From: Rutpela maculata
Lineage: Eukaryota; Arthropoda; Insecta; Coleoptera; Cerambycidae
Assembly (NCBI GenBank): GCA_936432065.2
Contig: OW386286.2
Coordinates: forward strand, 8,673,208 to 8,737,207
DNA length: 64,000 bases
Direction of reading: 5' to 3'
In this document: positions 1 to 11,640 of the stretch, piece after piece
Numbering within the stretch: position 1 is the stretch's first letter
Layout: each line of letters begins with the position of its first letter
The notes under the pieces: generated by a model
The model's database searches: none
The model's input: the letters and a program-made list of their open reading frames with translations, nothing else
Told to the model about the DNA's origin: nothing
Translations under genes and position numbers: made by a program

Positions 1-277
1 AATAAATTGCAAAAAATTTTCTATGCGAATACCCCTCGAACGTTGATAAATGGCTCATAATTTTATCACAACTTCCTCAACCACGTTGCTTTTAGGTAAT
101 ATTACCAAGCAAGTGCTTTCGGAAACTGTGATAAAATTATTTCGTATTATCAATGTCCTTGGGATATTATAGCTGAAAATATACGTTCGAAGCGACGACG
201 GGCCCTCGCTCGGTAACTGCTTCGAATTACTATTTTAACTTTTTCTAAGGAAATAAATTAGAAAAATGAATTGAAAG

Positions 278-440
278 CAAGGGCGTAGCTACGGTGGGGC
301 AGGGTGGGACGCTTGCCTCCCCCTAGCTAGCACCGAATGCGATTTTGTTTACAATTATTTGTATCATATTAATAAAACGTAGTTTGCTTTTAATGAAAAA
401 ATATTTCACTATTTGACTGTGTTGCCTTGCCCCACCCTGG
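278..440. mobile_element. Short hAT-like MITE
   Basis: A 163-bp non-coding element starts CAAGGGCGTAGCTAC and ends CCCCACCCTGG. It is flanked by attgaaag on the left and tttgaaag on the right, seven of eight bases matching, which fits the 8-bp target duplication of hAT elements. The terminal repeats match only partly, and an internal GTGGGGCAGGG/CCTTGCCCCACCC pair gives some foldback. The superfamily is inferred from duplication length alone. Confidence 0.45.
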
Positions 441-494
441 TTTGAAAGTGAAAATTAAAAATTTATTTCATTAAAAAATCATGTTACTCGCATT

Positions 495-785
495 ATTACT
501 TCCATATTCAGTGTAAATATAGTAACGCAAAAAAAATTTTTGAAAATTTTTATTGTTCAAATGTCATGAAACGTAGAGATTTTAAGTTCGAGCAAACAAA
601 AAATGTCGGTCTGTCGTTCTGTCTGTAACTTTTTTTGTGCGCACGATTACTCTGGAACCGTTTAAGATATTGACTTAAATTTGATAGACGTATGTATTTT
701 AATGAGATCTAGAACCGGATTATATTTTGATCCTATTTCATTGAAGGGTTGGGGGTTAAATTGGGTAAATCATAGTAAATAGGTT
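495..785 (-). repeat. R-family dispersed repeat, copy A (partial)
   Basis: This is a diverged 3' half of the R family. It reads on the minus strand and begins with a damaged version of the terminal hairpin (acttccatattcagtg), followed by the GTAACG, CATGAAACG, CTGTCTGT and GTGCGCACG blocks shared with the other copies. The microsatellite is short. The 5' half is absent, and the match fades near 785. Confidence 0.8.
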
Positions 786-1192
786 TACACCCCTCGCCTT
801 TAATTTTTTTTTAATACTTTTTTATGATTGAGATTACTCATTTTTAGGCGATTTAATCATGTTCAGAATTTTGGCCAGCCTTTTCGATCTCTGGGCCCAC
901 TGTGCATTCTATAAAACACTTAATCATATCATATTTCTCACCATTACTAAATTGAACCATTTTTAACAATGCTCACTCACAATTAACTCACAAATTAGTT
1001 TGACATTTACGATTATTTCGATTTTCTTTTTTTTACCAAGGCCTTCTCAATAAATATTAGAAATGCGATAAATATGCATAGATGTCAATGGAATACAATT
1101 CGAACATTTATTGTAGTTTAGTTTTTCCTATTTTTGGCAAAATTATTTTTTATATTATAAGAAGGGTTGCTGTTGTTAATAACTTTCCATGG
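786..1192. other. No recognised gene
   Basis: AT-rich sequence with scattered stops on both strands. I see no conserved motif or terminal repeat here. Confidence 0.6.
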
Positions 1193-1645
1193 TCTCCTCA
1201 CAAATATATTAAATTTTTCGAAAATGAACCACTTTTTCTAAAGATAAATATGACATATGATATATCGTTAAGTTAAGTTGTGAATAATGAAATAATTTAC
1301 AGGGTGTTCAATTTAAAAAAACACAAGTTACGTCTAATTTCGAAAACCGAGGCATGCATAATTTTCTTCTTATTAGCAACGGATTCTACTCAAAAAAGTG
1401 CCTTAAGAATATGTTACTCAATTTTCAATTCGACACTTGGTAATTGAGTATAGAGGTCATCTAAAAATGCCAGTTTTCCAAAAACGCTCTGTAGCTCGGT
1501 AGTCGAAAAAGATAGACGATCGCGGTTTGCGATATTGTTTGCTTCTCGAAAATCGAGCTCAGACACCTATATTGGTTTTTGTGTATCTGCCATAGTTTTA
1601 AAGAAAACCCCCAAATCCCATCTAATTTGGTCCACCCTATTGTTT
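1193..1645 (-). repeat. Dispersed repeat P, copy 1
   Basis: About 450 bp that recurs in inverted orientation at 27420-27875. Shared blocks include GCATGCATAATTTTC, CGCTCTGTAGCTCGGTAG, the GTCTATC region and CAAATCCCATCTAATTTGG. One end carries an AGGGTGG-type terminus. Copy 1 has an extra short block (agggtgttcaattt) near 1302 that copy 2 lacks. No coding potential is shared between the copies, so this is a non-coding interspersed repeat of unknown class. Confidence 0.75.
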
Positions 1646-1991
1646 TATAAATTGATGGCTTCGATCATCAACTGAAACTGCGGCCTGAACTTCTAGCTGC
1701 GTAGTATCTTCGTTTTTACCCTTAAGGATCTCTCTTATTCGACTTTTAAGCATAAGCAAAAAAATTTATACCTTTAGCGTTTTTTATAAAATTAAAAACT
1801 AACCAAATTATTTATTCTATTTTCCAATTTTAAGAACACACTGTATTAATACTGACGTTGTAATTACATATTAATCCGTTTTAACTCAAGCAAAAATTTT
1901 TATTCTTGTGGCAATTTTTTGTAAAATTAAAAATAACACTCTTGTAAACCCAAACCAGAGACATACTGTATATAAATTAAGAACCACCCCT
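1646..1991. other. No recognised gene
   Basis: AT-rich spacer between repeat P and the Tc1-type element; nothing recognised. Confidence 0.55.
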
Positions 1992-2218
1992 ACGCACAGT
2001 GGGGGATTTTGCTATACTTTTTTCAAAATTCTGTAAGTCGCTCTTGAACGGATTCTGATGCGGTTGGGCTTAAAATGCTTGAAAAGTTTCACTCTTTGAC
2101 GTGCAAGTGCCACTTTCTCATAAACTATCATGTACAACCCCTAGAAATGTAATATCAACCTCTAAAATAGGGAAATTTTTTTTTAAAATTTTCAAAATCA
2201 TTTTAAAAGTGATGCATT

Positions 2219-2357
2219 TAAGAAAAAGGTCACTGGGCATTTCCATTACATCCAAAATTCACCCCCTAAATGCACCCACCAAAAAGGTGTGTATTATTAA
2301 TTTGCATATATATGATTATTTTACTGCAAGGAAATGCCCAAGTGACCTTTTTCTTAA
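2219..2357. repeat. Stem-loop inside the left terminal repeat
   Basis: The block aagaaaaaggtcactgggca at 2219 returns as its reverse complement at about 2333-2357. The two are separated by roughly 85 bp, giving a stem of about 25 bp with minor mismatches. The right end of the Tc1-type element has no clean counterpart, so this is an asymmetric feature of the left end. Confidence 0.65.
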
Positions 2358-2629
2358 GGTGGGCGGTTTCGTGAACGTAATTCGAGAATTTCGCCTGCAT
2401 CCCTGAACCGATTGAAACAATTTTTTGATTTGATATTGATTTATAGAGTGGTACTAGGCTAAAAAAAAATTTACTTGTGCGAAAATCAAAAAAAAAAAAT
2501 TTTTTTGACTTTTCAATAGTCTGGTACAGTTGATTTAAAAAAAACTGGTACACTTTCTTTTAGCTATGTAAATCATTCGTTCTTTGATTGATATTAATAA
2601 TCTTACAAATGTCACTTTGACGTTAATCA

Positions 2630-3660
2630 GTGGCGTCATTATTAAAAATGGTTCGACATCTAACAGATATTCAAAAATTTCGAATTGTTTCTAAAATTGA
2701 AGATAGTTGGTCCATAAGAAGACTTGCTGCTGAATACAATGTGAGTAAAACCACGATAATGAGTGTTAAAAAACAATGGGAAACCAACCAAACGGTATCC
2801 CGTAAAGTTGGTTCCGGTAGGCCCAGAAAGAGCAATAATCAAGAACATGAAAATCTTATAAATTACCTAAGAGAAAACCCTTTTCAGACTGCAGTAAATG
2901 CAATTTCAGAGACAAATTTCCCAGCTTCTGTGTCTACTGCTTGCAGAAGAATAAAACTACAAAGCGACTTGAAAAGTTGTTCAGCGGCTAAAAAATACAA
3001 ACTTTCAGAAGAAAAGAAGCAGGGTAGGATTATTTTTGCACTCAACTATATAATCAATTATGAAAACTTCTGGGGACAAGTACAAGTTGTCTTTTCTGGC
3101 GAAAAGGTTTTTAAATCCTGTAACGATGGACATGTTCGCGTATATAGGCCTCCTTCCACCAGATACGACGAAAAATATACTTTCGATCCACAAATATCAG
3201 GAAGGTTTTCAGTCAATGTCTGGGTTTGGCTGAGCCTAAATGGGTTGGGTGTGTGTTGGAACAGTGGTGGTCATCTCAATTCCATTAAATATATTGAAAT
3301 ATTAGACAATATTATGTTGCCGTCAGTAATAGAGGTGTTTCCGGAAAATAATTTTATTTTCCAACAAGACAACTGCTCCATACATACGGCCCATCGTGTC
3401 AGGCAATGGTTTCTTAATAAAAACCGTGGCCATCTAAAAGTCCGGTTTTAAATCCAATTGAAAATGTTTGGGGACCAATGGTGAAACATATAAGAAAATT
3501 AAATAACCATTCAAATAATGCCCAAGAATTGGAAGGGATAATTGAAGACACCTGGGAGAACTTGTCGCCAGAAGTTGACCTTGCAAGAAATTTGATTTTA
3601 TCCATGCCTGCAAGACTTCAGGCAGTTTTAGACGCTAATGGAGCAATGACAAAATATTAG
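2630..3660 (+). pseudogene. Tc1-type DDE transposase, inactivated
   Basis: Tc1 transposases bind the terminal repeats and cut and join the DNA. The N-terminus has a helix-turn-helix (residues about 10-50, LTDIQKFRIVSKI...SKTTI) followed by a GRPRK hook, both usual for the family. The more likely start is the second methionine (2648), just before VRHLTD. The catalytic region is damaged at three points. The first aspartate of the FSDEK-type motif is glycine (FSGEK). The reading frame shifts by one near 3425. After the shift, the SPDLNPIE-type motif reads SPVLNPIE. The second aspartate (QQDN) and the final glutamate (PIEN) remain. The spacing between these two is slightly below the usual 34 residues, so a few codons were probably lost near the frameshift. 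The C-terminus runs to 3660. Confidence 0.92.
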
Positions 3661-4372
3661 TTAATAAACAGAATTATCATTATTCAGTTAGTATTTTAAT
3701 TACAACCATTAGTAGAATTATCCGTAACAAATACTATTTTTTTAAACAATAATATGGCAGGCTTGAAAATGTTTTGAAAAAGTTATTTTCTAATTATTTT
3801 TTAAAATTCCATTTGAATAAAATAAAAAAGAAAGGTTTAATAAGTTTAAAAACACTAAGAAAACCGGTCTCCTCCAAAAAACCCAGGTCCGGGGTAAATC
3901 ACCTCTTCTCCACCCCTCTCTCGACATGCCTGGCCAGCCCCATTTACAGACATATGCACACAACTAAACTATTAAGATTTTCGATTACAAGAGTTGTACC
4001 AGTTTTTTTTTAAATCAACTGTACCATTCTATAATGTTGTTTCTAAAAGCCTATCAAAAAATTTTTTTAATCGGTTTAGGGATGTAAGAGAAATTCTCAA
4101 ACTACGAAATTATTTTCTTAAGCACGGCACCGTCACCTTTAAATGTATTAACTTTTAAAATGATTTTGATTTTTTTTAATTTCCCTTTTTTAGAGGTTGA
4201 TATTACATTTTCTAGGGGTTGTACGTGACAATTTATGAGAAAGTGGCACTTGCACGTCAAAGAGTGAAACTTTTCAAGCATTTTAAGCCCAACCGATTCA
4301 AAATCCGTTCAAAATTGAGCGACTTACAGAATTTAGAAAAAAGTACAGCAAAATCCTCCACTGTGCTACGGG

Positions 4373-5635
4373 TGTAGGTAATTTTACTAAACTTATTTTG
4401 AAAATGACCAGTAAGTAATGAGCGAAACAATGACACATCGATCATATTTCAACCAGTGTATTTTAATTTCGTGGTATCTAACTTGTTATACCCAGGTAAA
4501 TGACTTCATTATATCGCGGGGAACATTCACCTTCTAAATGTTTAATGCATAATGATTTTCATTAATTTGGTAATTAGGAACAAAAAAACCTGTCAAACTT
4601 GAACCTTTATGTTGTAGAACGATACAAACATTTTAACAATTAAAGTAGAAAAAAGGACAAGGACTAATCAATCAATGATTTATTTTTTAATGTTTTTCAT
4701 ATTTTATTTTAATAAATCTCAACATAGGTTAAAGTTGTCCGGCAAAATGATCAATTTTATCTTGTATATTGTATGGCATCATACGATTGCAATATTTAAT
4801 AGATAGAATACTTATTTCTACTTTGGTACACAGGTATTTTTCCATAGTATTTGACTTAAACTTATATGGATTATTCTTACAATAGGAGCAATTTGGGGTA
4901 ACAATTTAAAAGAAAAAAAATTTTGAAAAAAATGTATATGTTAACTAGAGGAGGATGTGATGATTTGTAAATATGTATTTTTGAATTTTTTCAAAAATGC
5001 ATATCCACGCCAATGACCAAAATGACACGCTAATGATTAACTGAAAAGTATACTATTGTTTTAAGTATTTATATTCAAGTAGGTACTAATAATACAAAAA
5101 TAGACAACAAATCATTTCAATACAGTAAAAATGTTTTGTCAACTTGTTCAGAATTTGGCTCTTGGTTAGGCATATAGTTCTACATAAGAAATGGCATGGT
5201 TGTTTACGATATTTCTTTGTAGTACAGACTATTTTTTATTTCGAGAAAACTTGATTATAAAAATCGTGTTTTTAACATTTACATTTATCTTCAAATCTAA
5301 TCGAGCTATCGATCTGATTTTTTTTTAAATTCAAGTAGGTACACGAACAAGCGCTTCCAATGGTTTTTTTGTTTCTTTCGATTATTGTTTATTACTTTCT
5401 TTAAATAACAATGAACTTATTACTTCACTAAGAATGTACTCATATTTTTACTAAGCGACAATTTTTTTTATTTTTGCAAATTTTCATATACATGCAGCCA
5501 AGATACAGGAAAAATGTTTGAAAAAAAAATCATCTAGGACTTATAGTTTTTTATTTATGAATATTTTTGTGACGCAGTAGTACGGCGTAAATTATCTGAT
5601 TGACTTGTAAAATAATTTTTTTCAGTCATATTTAT
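4373..5635. other. Gene-free AT-rich stretch
   Basis: About 1.26 kb with no open frame resembling a protein, no tandem repeat and no inverted ends that I can see. Possibly old, decayed repeat DNA. Confidence 0.55.
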
Positions 5636-6120
5636 ATAAAGTACAAAAATATTTTGAGGTTTCTGGTTCTTGTACACACACTAAATCACATTTTTTTCAT
5701 CCCCTTTAATAATGGGGTGAGGGTGGTAATAGGGGTGGACTTTGTCAAATTTTTTTTTGAGACCTTAGCTTCTCTTATCTATACTAAATATCAATTTTAT
5801 GAACTCTTACCTGCTTGATTTACCTGTTTACTCCAAATTGACCCCAATTTACCCCCCAACCCTTCGACGGAACAAGATGAAAATATAATCTGGTTCTAGA
5901 TCTCGTTAAAGTACATACGTGTACCAAATTTCAAGTCAATATCTCAAACGGTTCCAGAGTAAACGTGCGCACAAAAAAGTTACGGACCGACAGACAGACC
6001 GACAAAATTTTTTTTTCGCTCAAACTTGAAATCTCGACGTTTCATGACATTCTATTGAACAATAAAAATTTTAAAAACATTTTTTGTCGTTACTATACTT
6101 CCACTGGATGTGGAAGTAAT
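5636..6120 (+). repeat. R-family dispersed repeat, copy B
   Basis: The copy begins inside the consensus at the GAGGTTTCTGGTTCTTGTAC block. It runs through the CCCCTTTAATAATGGGG block, the TACCCCCCAACCCTTCGACG block, a short CAGACAGACCGACA tract, and ends with the terminal hairpin CTTCCACTGGATGTGGAAG (6098-6116). The first 200-250 bp of the family are missing. Confidence 0.88.
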
Positions 6121-6124
6121 ATAT

Positions 6125-6307
6125 ATAAATTAATTTAAAATAAACGCCATGTACAAAGAGGCTATTAATATTTGTTGTAACATTGACGAACATTATACAT
6201 AACAAAGGCCTAAGAATAGATCCTTGTGGAACACCAGGCGGAGCAAAGTATTTCATGAGGTATTTCAAATGCTTTTGCAAAATCGCAAAAGCATTTAAAG
6301 TTCTCAA
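6125..6307 (-). pseudogene. LINE reverse transcriptase fragment
   Basis: The minus-strand frame contains PPGVPQGSILRPLLCIMFVN. It matches the (G/S)VPQGS(I/V)LGPLLF.(I/L)Y(I/V)N(D) motif of non-LTR reverse transcriptases, with a few substitutions. The catalytic YADD/FADD block is absent. It abuts R copy B directly, so the fragment was probably truncated by, or before, that insertion. Confidence 0.7.
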
Positions 6308-6309
6308 AC

Positions 6310-7520
6310 ACTCCTTTATCGCTATATTTTAACTGAATATTCTCTAGAATACTAATCATCTAGTATGGTGACTGATATATTGAGGTATCCTCTTTTATTT
6401 TTTATATGATTTCAAAATTTATTGCTGTTTTCATACCTTTATTGTCAATTTTTGTAAAATTCCGATAAACAATGTGCATATATTAGAGGTGTACAATGAA
6501 GAATTCAATACGTGGGTACAGTACAGAAAAACGTATTAATGTAATTAATAACATTAGATGATATTACCCGGAAATGAGTAATAGATCAATGAAAAACCAT
6601 TTAAAAAGGTTCTTAAAAATGTACCTATTAACGTAAAGGTTGTTCATTTTGAAAATCTATTGGAATGTTAATTATTTCGGTTCGAATTTTTTAAAACGGT
6701 GAAACATAGTTCAGGCATTAATTTCGTTACATATTTAATTTGGAAGACAGAACATGTAACAAAAAAATCATTAAACTTAAATATGTAAACTTCTGTTCAC
6801 GCACAATGGAAACTTAAACTATTGTTAGTCAACTGATGTGATATATTCACAACACATCTTAATATCTTCCGTTGTAGTGAAACTTCTTAAATTCATAGCA
6901 TTATTTACAGCCGACGCCTATGACATTATTGATCAACAACCGTAAAAGTGTTCCGGAATAGCCGCTGTAGTTTTCAGATGTACCCTTTGTTTAGTTCAAA
7001 TTATTATCCGTTTAATTTAAACTTAGGGTGAAATCCCCACTGCATATACCATCTCACTTTAAAGGTCCTGTGTAACACGATGAGTTGGATAATACTTAGA
7101 ATGTGGGGTCAGAAGCTATCTCCACCCTATTGCGATGTGACATTTCCCATACTTTATTTTCCAAAAAACTGAGTAATTAAATGTTTGACGATGTATCATT
7201 AAAGTCAAATGATATGGAGCAGAATACATAAAAAACGAATGAATCTTGTAATGTTCTAATTTACTATTTTGTCCACCAGAAGCGACATACCATACTAGGT
7301 TATACCATACATGATACGTTGCATAATTATTGCCTCATAGTAATTATTAGATTTTTCGTACGTTTTTGAAACAGTTGACAGAAGAGAGTGACTTGACAGT
7401 ATTGTGTAAGGCATGAAACATTTTTACAGCATTAAAACTAAAAGAACACTGAAACTGGGCTGTTCAATGCGTACTAACACTAAATAGATCACGCTGACAA
7501 GTAGAACATGAATGCAAATC
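6310..7520. other. Gene-free stretch
   Basis: AT-rich DNA without a recognised gene. A weak pair of AGGGTG (about 7026) and CACCCT (about 7123) ends surrounds roughly 100 bp, but no target duplication could be defined. Confidence 0.5.
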
Positions 7521-7524
7521 ATTA

Positions 7525-8049
7525 CATGACCAGTCAGGTGCAACGTTTTTAAAATGCATGCCAATCATATATATGAATGAAATTACCATGAATATGCCAG
7601 AAATGCAAATTTTAGGCAGTCGTCGCGAGCACAAGGGGGTGCAAATCGGTTTTTTTTGTTTCTTTTTTTGGGTTTTTTTTTTAATGGATGCCAATAGTGC
7701 CAAACGAAAAGCCGTGAAAAAGAATCCAGCGGAAATTCTTTGGCATGCAGTTTCCGCGCTCAAAACAACTGTTAATGTGCACATTAAATCATAAAATTTT
7801 TTGGTGTTCTTGATTTTGGATGATTTTGATTTTGGATTTTTTTCCAAGGCTTTTCGTTTGGCACTATTGGCATCCATTAAAAAAAAATAATAATAATAAA
7901 ACCCAAAAAAAAGAAACAAAAAAAACGATTTGCACCCCCTTGTGCACGCGAAGACTGCCTAAAATTTGCATTTCTGGCATATTCATGGTAATTTCATTCA
8001 TATATATGATTGGCATGCATTTTAAAAACGTTGCACCTGACTGGTCATG
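7525..8049. mobile_element. Foldback MITE with about 190-bp inverted arms
   Basis: The arms at 7525-7713 and 7848-8049 are near-identical inverted copies, from CATGACCAGTCAGG at the outer ends to AAACGAAAAGCC at the inner ends. They enclose about 135 bp. TA dinucleotides border both outer ends (7523-7524 and 8050-8051), which fits a TA-targeting superfamily such as Tc1/mariner. The short open frames across the arms are the same DNA read in both directions and are not taken as genes. The left arm has a longer poly-T tract and the right arm an added ATA run, so the arms have diverged slightly. Confidence 0.85.
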
Positions 8050-8202
8050 TACCGCCAGTCTATTATTTATCACTAATTTTGTTGCCAAATATTCAAATTT
8101 TAAATATTGTGCAAGACAAATGTAGATTAAATCCTTCGCTAAGATTGAGCCATTTAGATGCAAAGTTTTCAAAATAAACAAACTTCCAAAAAGTTTATAA
8201 TA

Positions 8203-8622
8203 ATGTATTCCGAATGTGAAGATGAAGTTCCTCAAGATATTCTGGAAGAAGCAAACGTGGTTTCGTTAAATCTATTACCGTTAAAGTCTCGTGAAAAATA
8301 TGAAAAAGAGCACCAGCTATTTAAATGTTGGATGGAGACTAGGCAAATAAGAAAAATATGTGAAGAAGTGGTCCTATTTTACTTTTCCAAAAAATGCGCC
8401 GGTTTGAAGCCTTCAACATTATGGAGCAAATACAGCATGTTGCGATCTACACTCCAAATTAAAGACAATATCGACATTTAGTTTCCAAAATTAGTAGCTT
8501 TTTAAAAAGGAAATCTGCTGAATATAAAGCCAAGAAAGCCAATACTTTTTCAAGGGAGGATATCAACAAGTTTATTGCAGAAGCTCCAGATGAAACTTAC
8601 TTACATATGAAGGTAATAGAGT
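8203..8622 (+). pseudogene. N-terminal fragment of a Crypton-like tyrosine recombinase
   Basis: From ATG at 8203 the frame encodes about 92 residues including NLLPLKSREKYEKEHQLF and KPSTLWSKYSMLRSTLQI. After a one-base slip near 8478 it continues as SKISSFLKRKSAEYKAKKAN...FIAEAPDETYLHMK. From memory of the family, this is the SAM-like core-binding region of eukaryotic Crypton-related tyrosine recombinases. The catalytic R-H-R-Y half is absent. The homology ends at ATGAAG followed by GTAATA, which could be a splice donor or simply the point of truncation. The slip and the early end make it a pseudogene or a relic exon. The family assignment is moderate because no catalytic residue is present. 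Confidence 0.55.
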
Positions 8623-8624
8623 GA

Positions 8625-9590
8625 GATCCCAGAGCCGCCAGACCTACGTCATTTTAGCAAAGCTAATATTTTGACAACAAATAGTGTAATATCTAGTTAA
8701 GAACGTATGCGTATTTGCTAGTTTGAAAGCGGGGCCCTTTTGCAGAAAACAGGTATAAAAGGTAAATCGAAAATCATGGAAAAATTATTTTTTGTATTTC
8801 TGAAATATGAAATCGCATATTAACATTACACAAACGGTTTGTTTAATGTTTATGATATAATTTTTGGTTGACTGTGAAATTTCAACCCTTAAAATCCACC
8901 CCCTTAATGCAGAATCATTGAAAAAATTGGTTTCAAGAAACTTTAATCATTTGAATAATACATTACTGAATTGAAATCTCATTTACTGAGTATTAAAGTA
9001 ATTATTTATTTATTTAGCTTTAATATAATAGCTTTAATTATTTAGAATCTTTTTTATTACTTATGATAAACTTTATTAATATATTTCAAACTTTATTAAT
9101 ATTATTCTTTCCACATTCCCCAAACTACCCTTCGTGCACAAATTGATGAAAAAGCATAATTTAACGTTGGAAACAATTTTTTCAGTGCTTATGCGACTTA
9201 TAAAAATTTAATTTATTAATTAAGAGGAAAATGTATTAAAATAAATATTAAAATATATGAAAAGTTTATTCATTTTTTATTTAAATAATGTTTCATAAAT
9301 TAATCAAATATTAATAGTACATTAAATTTAATTCTTCACTCTTCATCAGAGCTCTCTTCACCAACTTCTCCTTCTTCATTAATTGAAAGGCTATTTTGGG
9401 AATTGTCCCCACTGCATGATCTACTCTTCGACACCCGCATTTTTCCAAAAAAATGTTATTGGTTTTTTTACAATAACTCCGTTAATTTTTATGATATCAG
9501 GTTCATCCAAAAACCATTTGAAAGGTAATTTCAAGGGCCATAAGATCGTATTAAATTTAATCTTTTAAAACCCTTATTTTTTAAAAGATA
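8625..9590. other. Gene-free AT-rich stretch
   Basis: No recognised gene. Around 8990-9300 the sequence is very AT-rich with many TTTATTAAT-type runs. Confidence 0.5.
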
Positions 9591-10640
9591 AAAGGTTAAA
9601 GGGCCCCGGTTACATGGTTCTCGCAGTAAAATTTAGGCTTTAAACGTTTCTATCTCGGTTATTTTTTATCCTACAAAAATTAAAAAAAAACTAAAATCTT
9701 TGTTAAAAAAAACCCTCAAATTTCGTTCTCTATTATTTTTTATGTATATCGAGTATTTTTGGAGTTATTATCAAAAGAAAATGAAATTTACGAAAATTTG
9801 AAAAATTCTGATTTTTTTAAATCATATTTTTTTTCAAAAATATGCATTCTAAACCGGTCAAAATTTTTAAAGTCATTACTTATGCTAAAATAAAGAAAGT
9901 CTTATAGGGATTAGGTACTATAAATTTTGATTTTTGTGGAAATGGCGTAGGTTTTATTTTTCACTTTTTCCTAAAAAATTCGAAAGGGTCCTCTTATTTT
10001 CATCAGAACTTGCTTAATTTTGATGCTATCAACTTCTTCTATAGCTCATTTGATAGGTATTTCTGAGTACTTTGAAAAGTGTTCAGTAAGTATATTTTAT
10101 AAAATGCATCGTTTTCCCGTTATTTAAGCTTGAATACTTAGATTTGAGTACTCGCCGAAAAAAAATATACATTCAATTTACCTATAGCTCACTTTGAATT
10201 AATATTAAAAGGTTTTTTAAGGAAGGAATTTATTCGTTTTTTTATTAGCTTCAATTTTGGTAATGACAACTTTTTTGTAAAAACTTTTTGAGTTATTTAG
10301 GAAAAATCGCTTTAAAACATGCATTTTTTTCACGAAAAATCAAAATCTTTGATCTTTAATAACTCAAAAAGTATTGATTTATTTTAATAACTTTATATAA
10401 CAAATTTTGCTTAGAATTGGTCCCTCTATCGATTCCTGGGGTTATTTTTCATAAAATAATTTCCACCCCCGAGAAGGGGTGGCATCCACCCCCAGGGTAA
10501 AAGCGCAAGTTGGCACTATGTCACTTTTGTTTCTTGAGGTATCCTCTAACTACTCACAAATTTTCATGAAAATCGATGGAGGTTCAACGAAATCGGAGGT
10601 GAGAACCTTCAGTGACTGTACTATTAGTTCGCTGTATTAT
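9591..10640. repeat. Decayed repeat DNA with GGGGTGGCATCCACCCCC block
   Basis: Low-complexity sequence with many ACTCAAAAAG and TTTGAGTTATT phrases. It leads to a distinctive block at 10467-10500 (CCGAGAAGGGGTGGCATCC and following). The reverse of this block appears at about 44380-44420 (GGTGGATGCCACCCC), just outside the large inverted repeat there, so the two regions seem to share a repeat family. No protein is encoded. Confidence 0.5.
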
Positions 10641-11003
10641 TGTACTTGGTAGACAAACCAATATTATTGTCGTCTTCTAGAAGTTCTAAAAGAATTACCA
10701 TAAAATTTGCTTGCTTACCACGTAGTCTATTACAGAAATTATTCCCAGATGACGCCACATACAAATCACTGACAATAATCAATCATCCATTATCTTATAC
10801 TCTTATGAATTTATAGAAAATTAATAACATGATTGCAATGTTCAAGTTCTCTCAGGGATCATCGATATATTTGGATGGATCTTATAAACGATCTCTAATC
10901 TTTGGTTTGGGTGGTCTGATGTCTCAATACTGAGATTTTGGCTAACCAAAAAAAACTTCATCATACAATAAAGTGTAGATCAACCTAAAAATTAGTTGGT
11001 GAA
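10641..11003. other. No recognised gene
   Basis: About 360 bp of AT-rich spacer with no gene or repeat that I can define. Confidence 0.5.
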
Positions 11004-11597
11004 CAAAAAACCGCTGCCCAAGGAATCACTACTTCCACATCCAGATACTCTATCCAAGTCACTCACAACGAAAAAACTTTGTATGTGAAAATAATTGTTT
11101 ATGGAACTTTAATAATATAATATTTGAAATCCTCTACCCCAAAAACCCATAAAACGATACCCCACATCGGTAGTGGGGTGGGGGTAGTGATAGGGGGGTG
11201 GTAGTGGGGGGTGGATGAAGTAAAAAAATATTTTTTGGTTTGGTTTCTGGTTCCTGTACATACACTAAATCACAATTTTTTTTCATGCCCTTTAATAAGG
11301 AGGTGGGGGTGGTAATGGGGGGTGGCTAATGCCAAAAATTTTTTCGAGACCTTAGCTTCTCTTGTATATACTAAATACCAATTTCATGGACTCTTACCTG
11401 CTTGATTTACCCATTTACCCCAATTTACCCCCCAACCCTTCGACGGAACAAGATGAAAATATAATCTAGTTCTAGATCTCGTTAAAGTACATATGTGTAC
11501 CAAATTTCAAGTCAATATCTTAAACGGTTCCAGAGTAAACGTGCGCACAAAAAAAGTTACAGACAGACAGACCGACAGACAGACAGACAGACAGACC

Positions 11598-11640
<43 letters not shown>

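Larger units (their letters stand above)
1992..4372 (+). mobile_element. Tc1/mariner-type transposon with long terminal inverted repeats
   Basis: The ends at about 1992-2200 and 4165-4372 are inverted copies of each other. Shared blocks are CACAGTGG, GGATTTTGCT, CTGTAAGTCGCTC, AAAGTTTCACTCTTTGACG and ACCCCTAGAAA. A second inverted pair lies further in, at about 2520-2555 and 3985-4030 (TGGTACAGTTGATTT). The inverted repeats are therefore hundreds of bases long with interruptions, unusual for classical Tc1 but known from long-TIR subgroups. TA dinucleotides lie next to both outermost matched blocks, but the exact ends are uncertain by a few bases. The interior encodes the broken transposase at 2630-3660. 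Confidence 0.85.

Noticed and set aside
7026..7128. Small element with AGGGTG/CACCCT ends
   Set aside because: Only six terminal bases pair and no target duplication was found.
7464..8235. Several 78-151-codon frames
   Set aside because: They cover the arms of a foldback MITE and are mirror images of one another.
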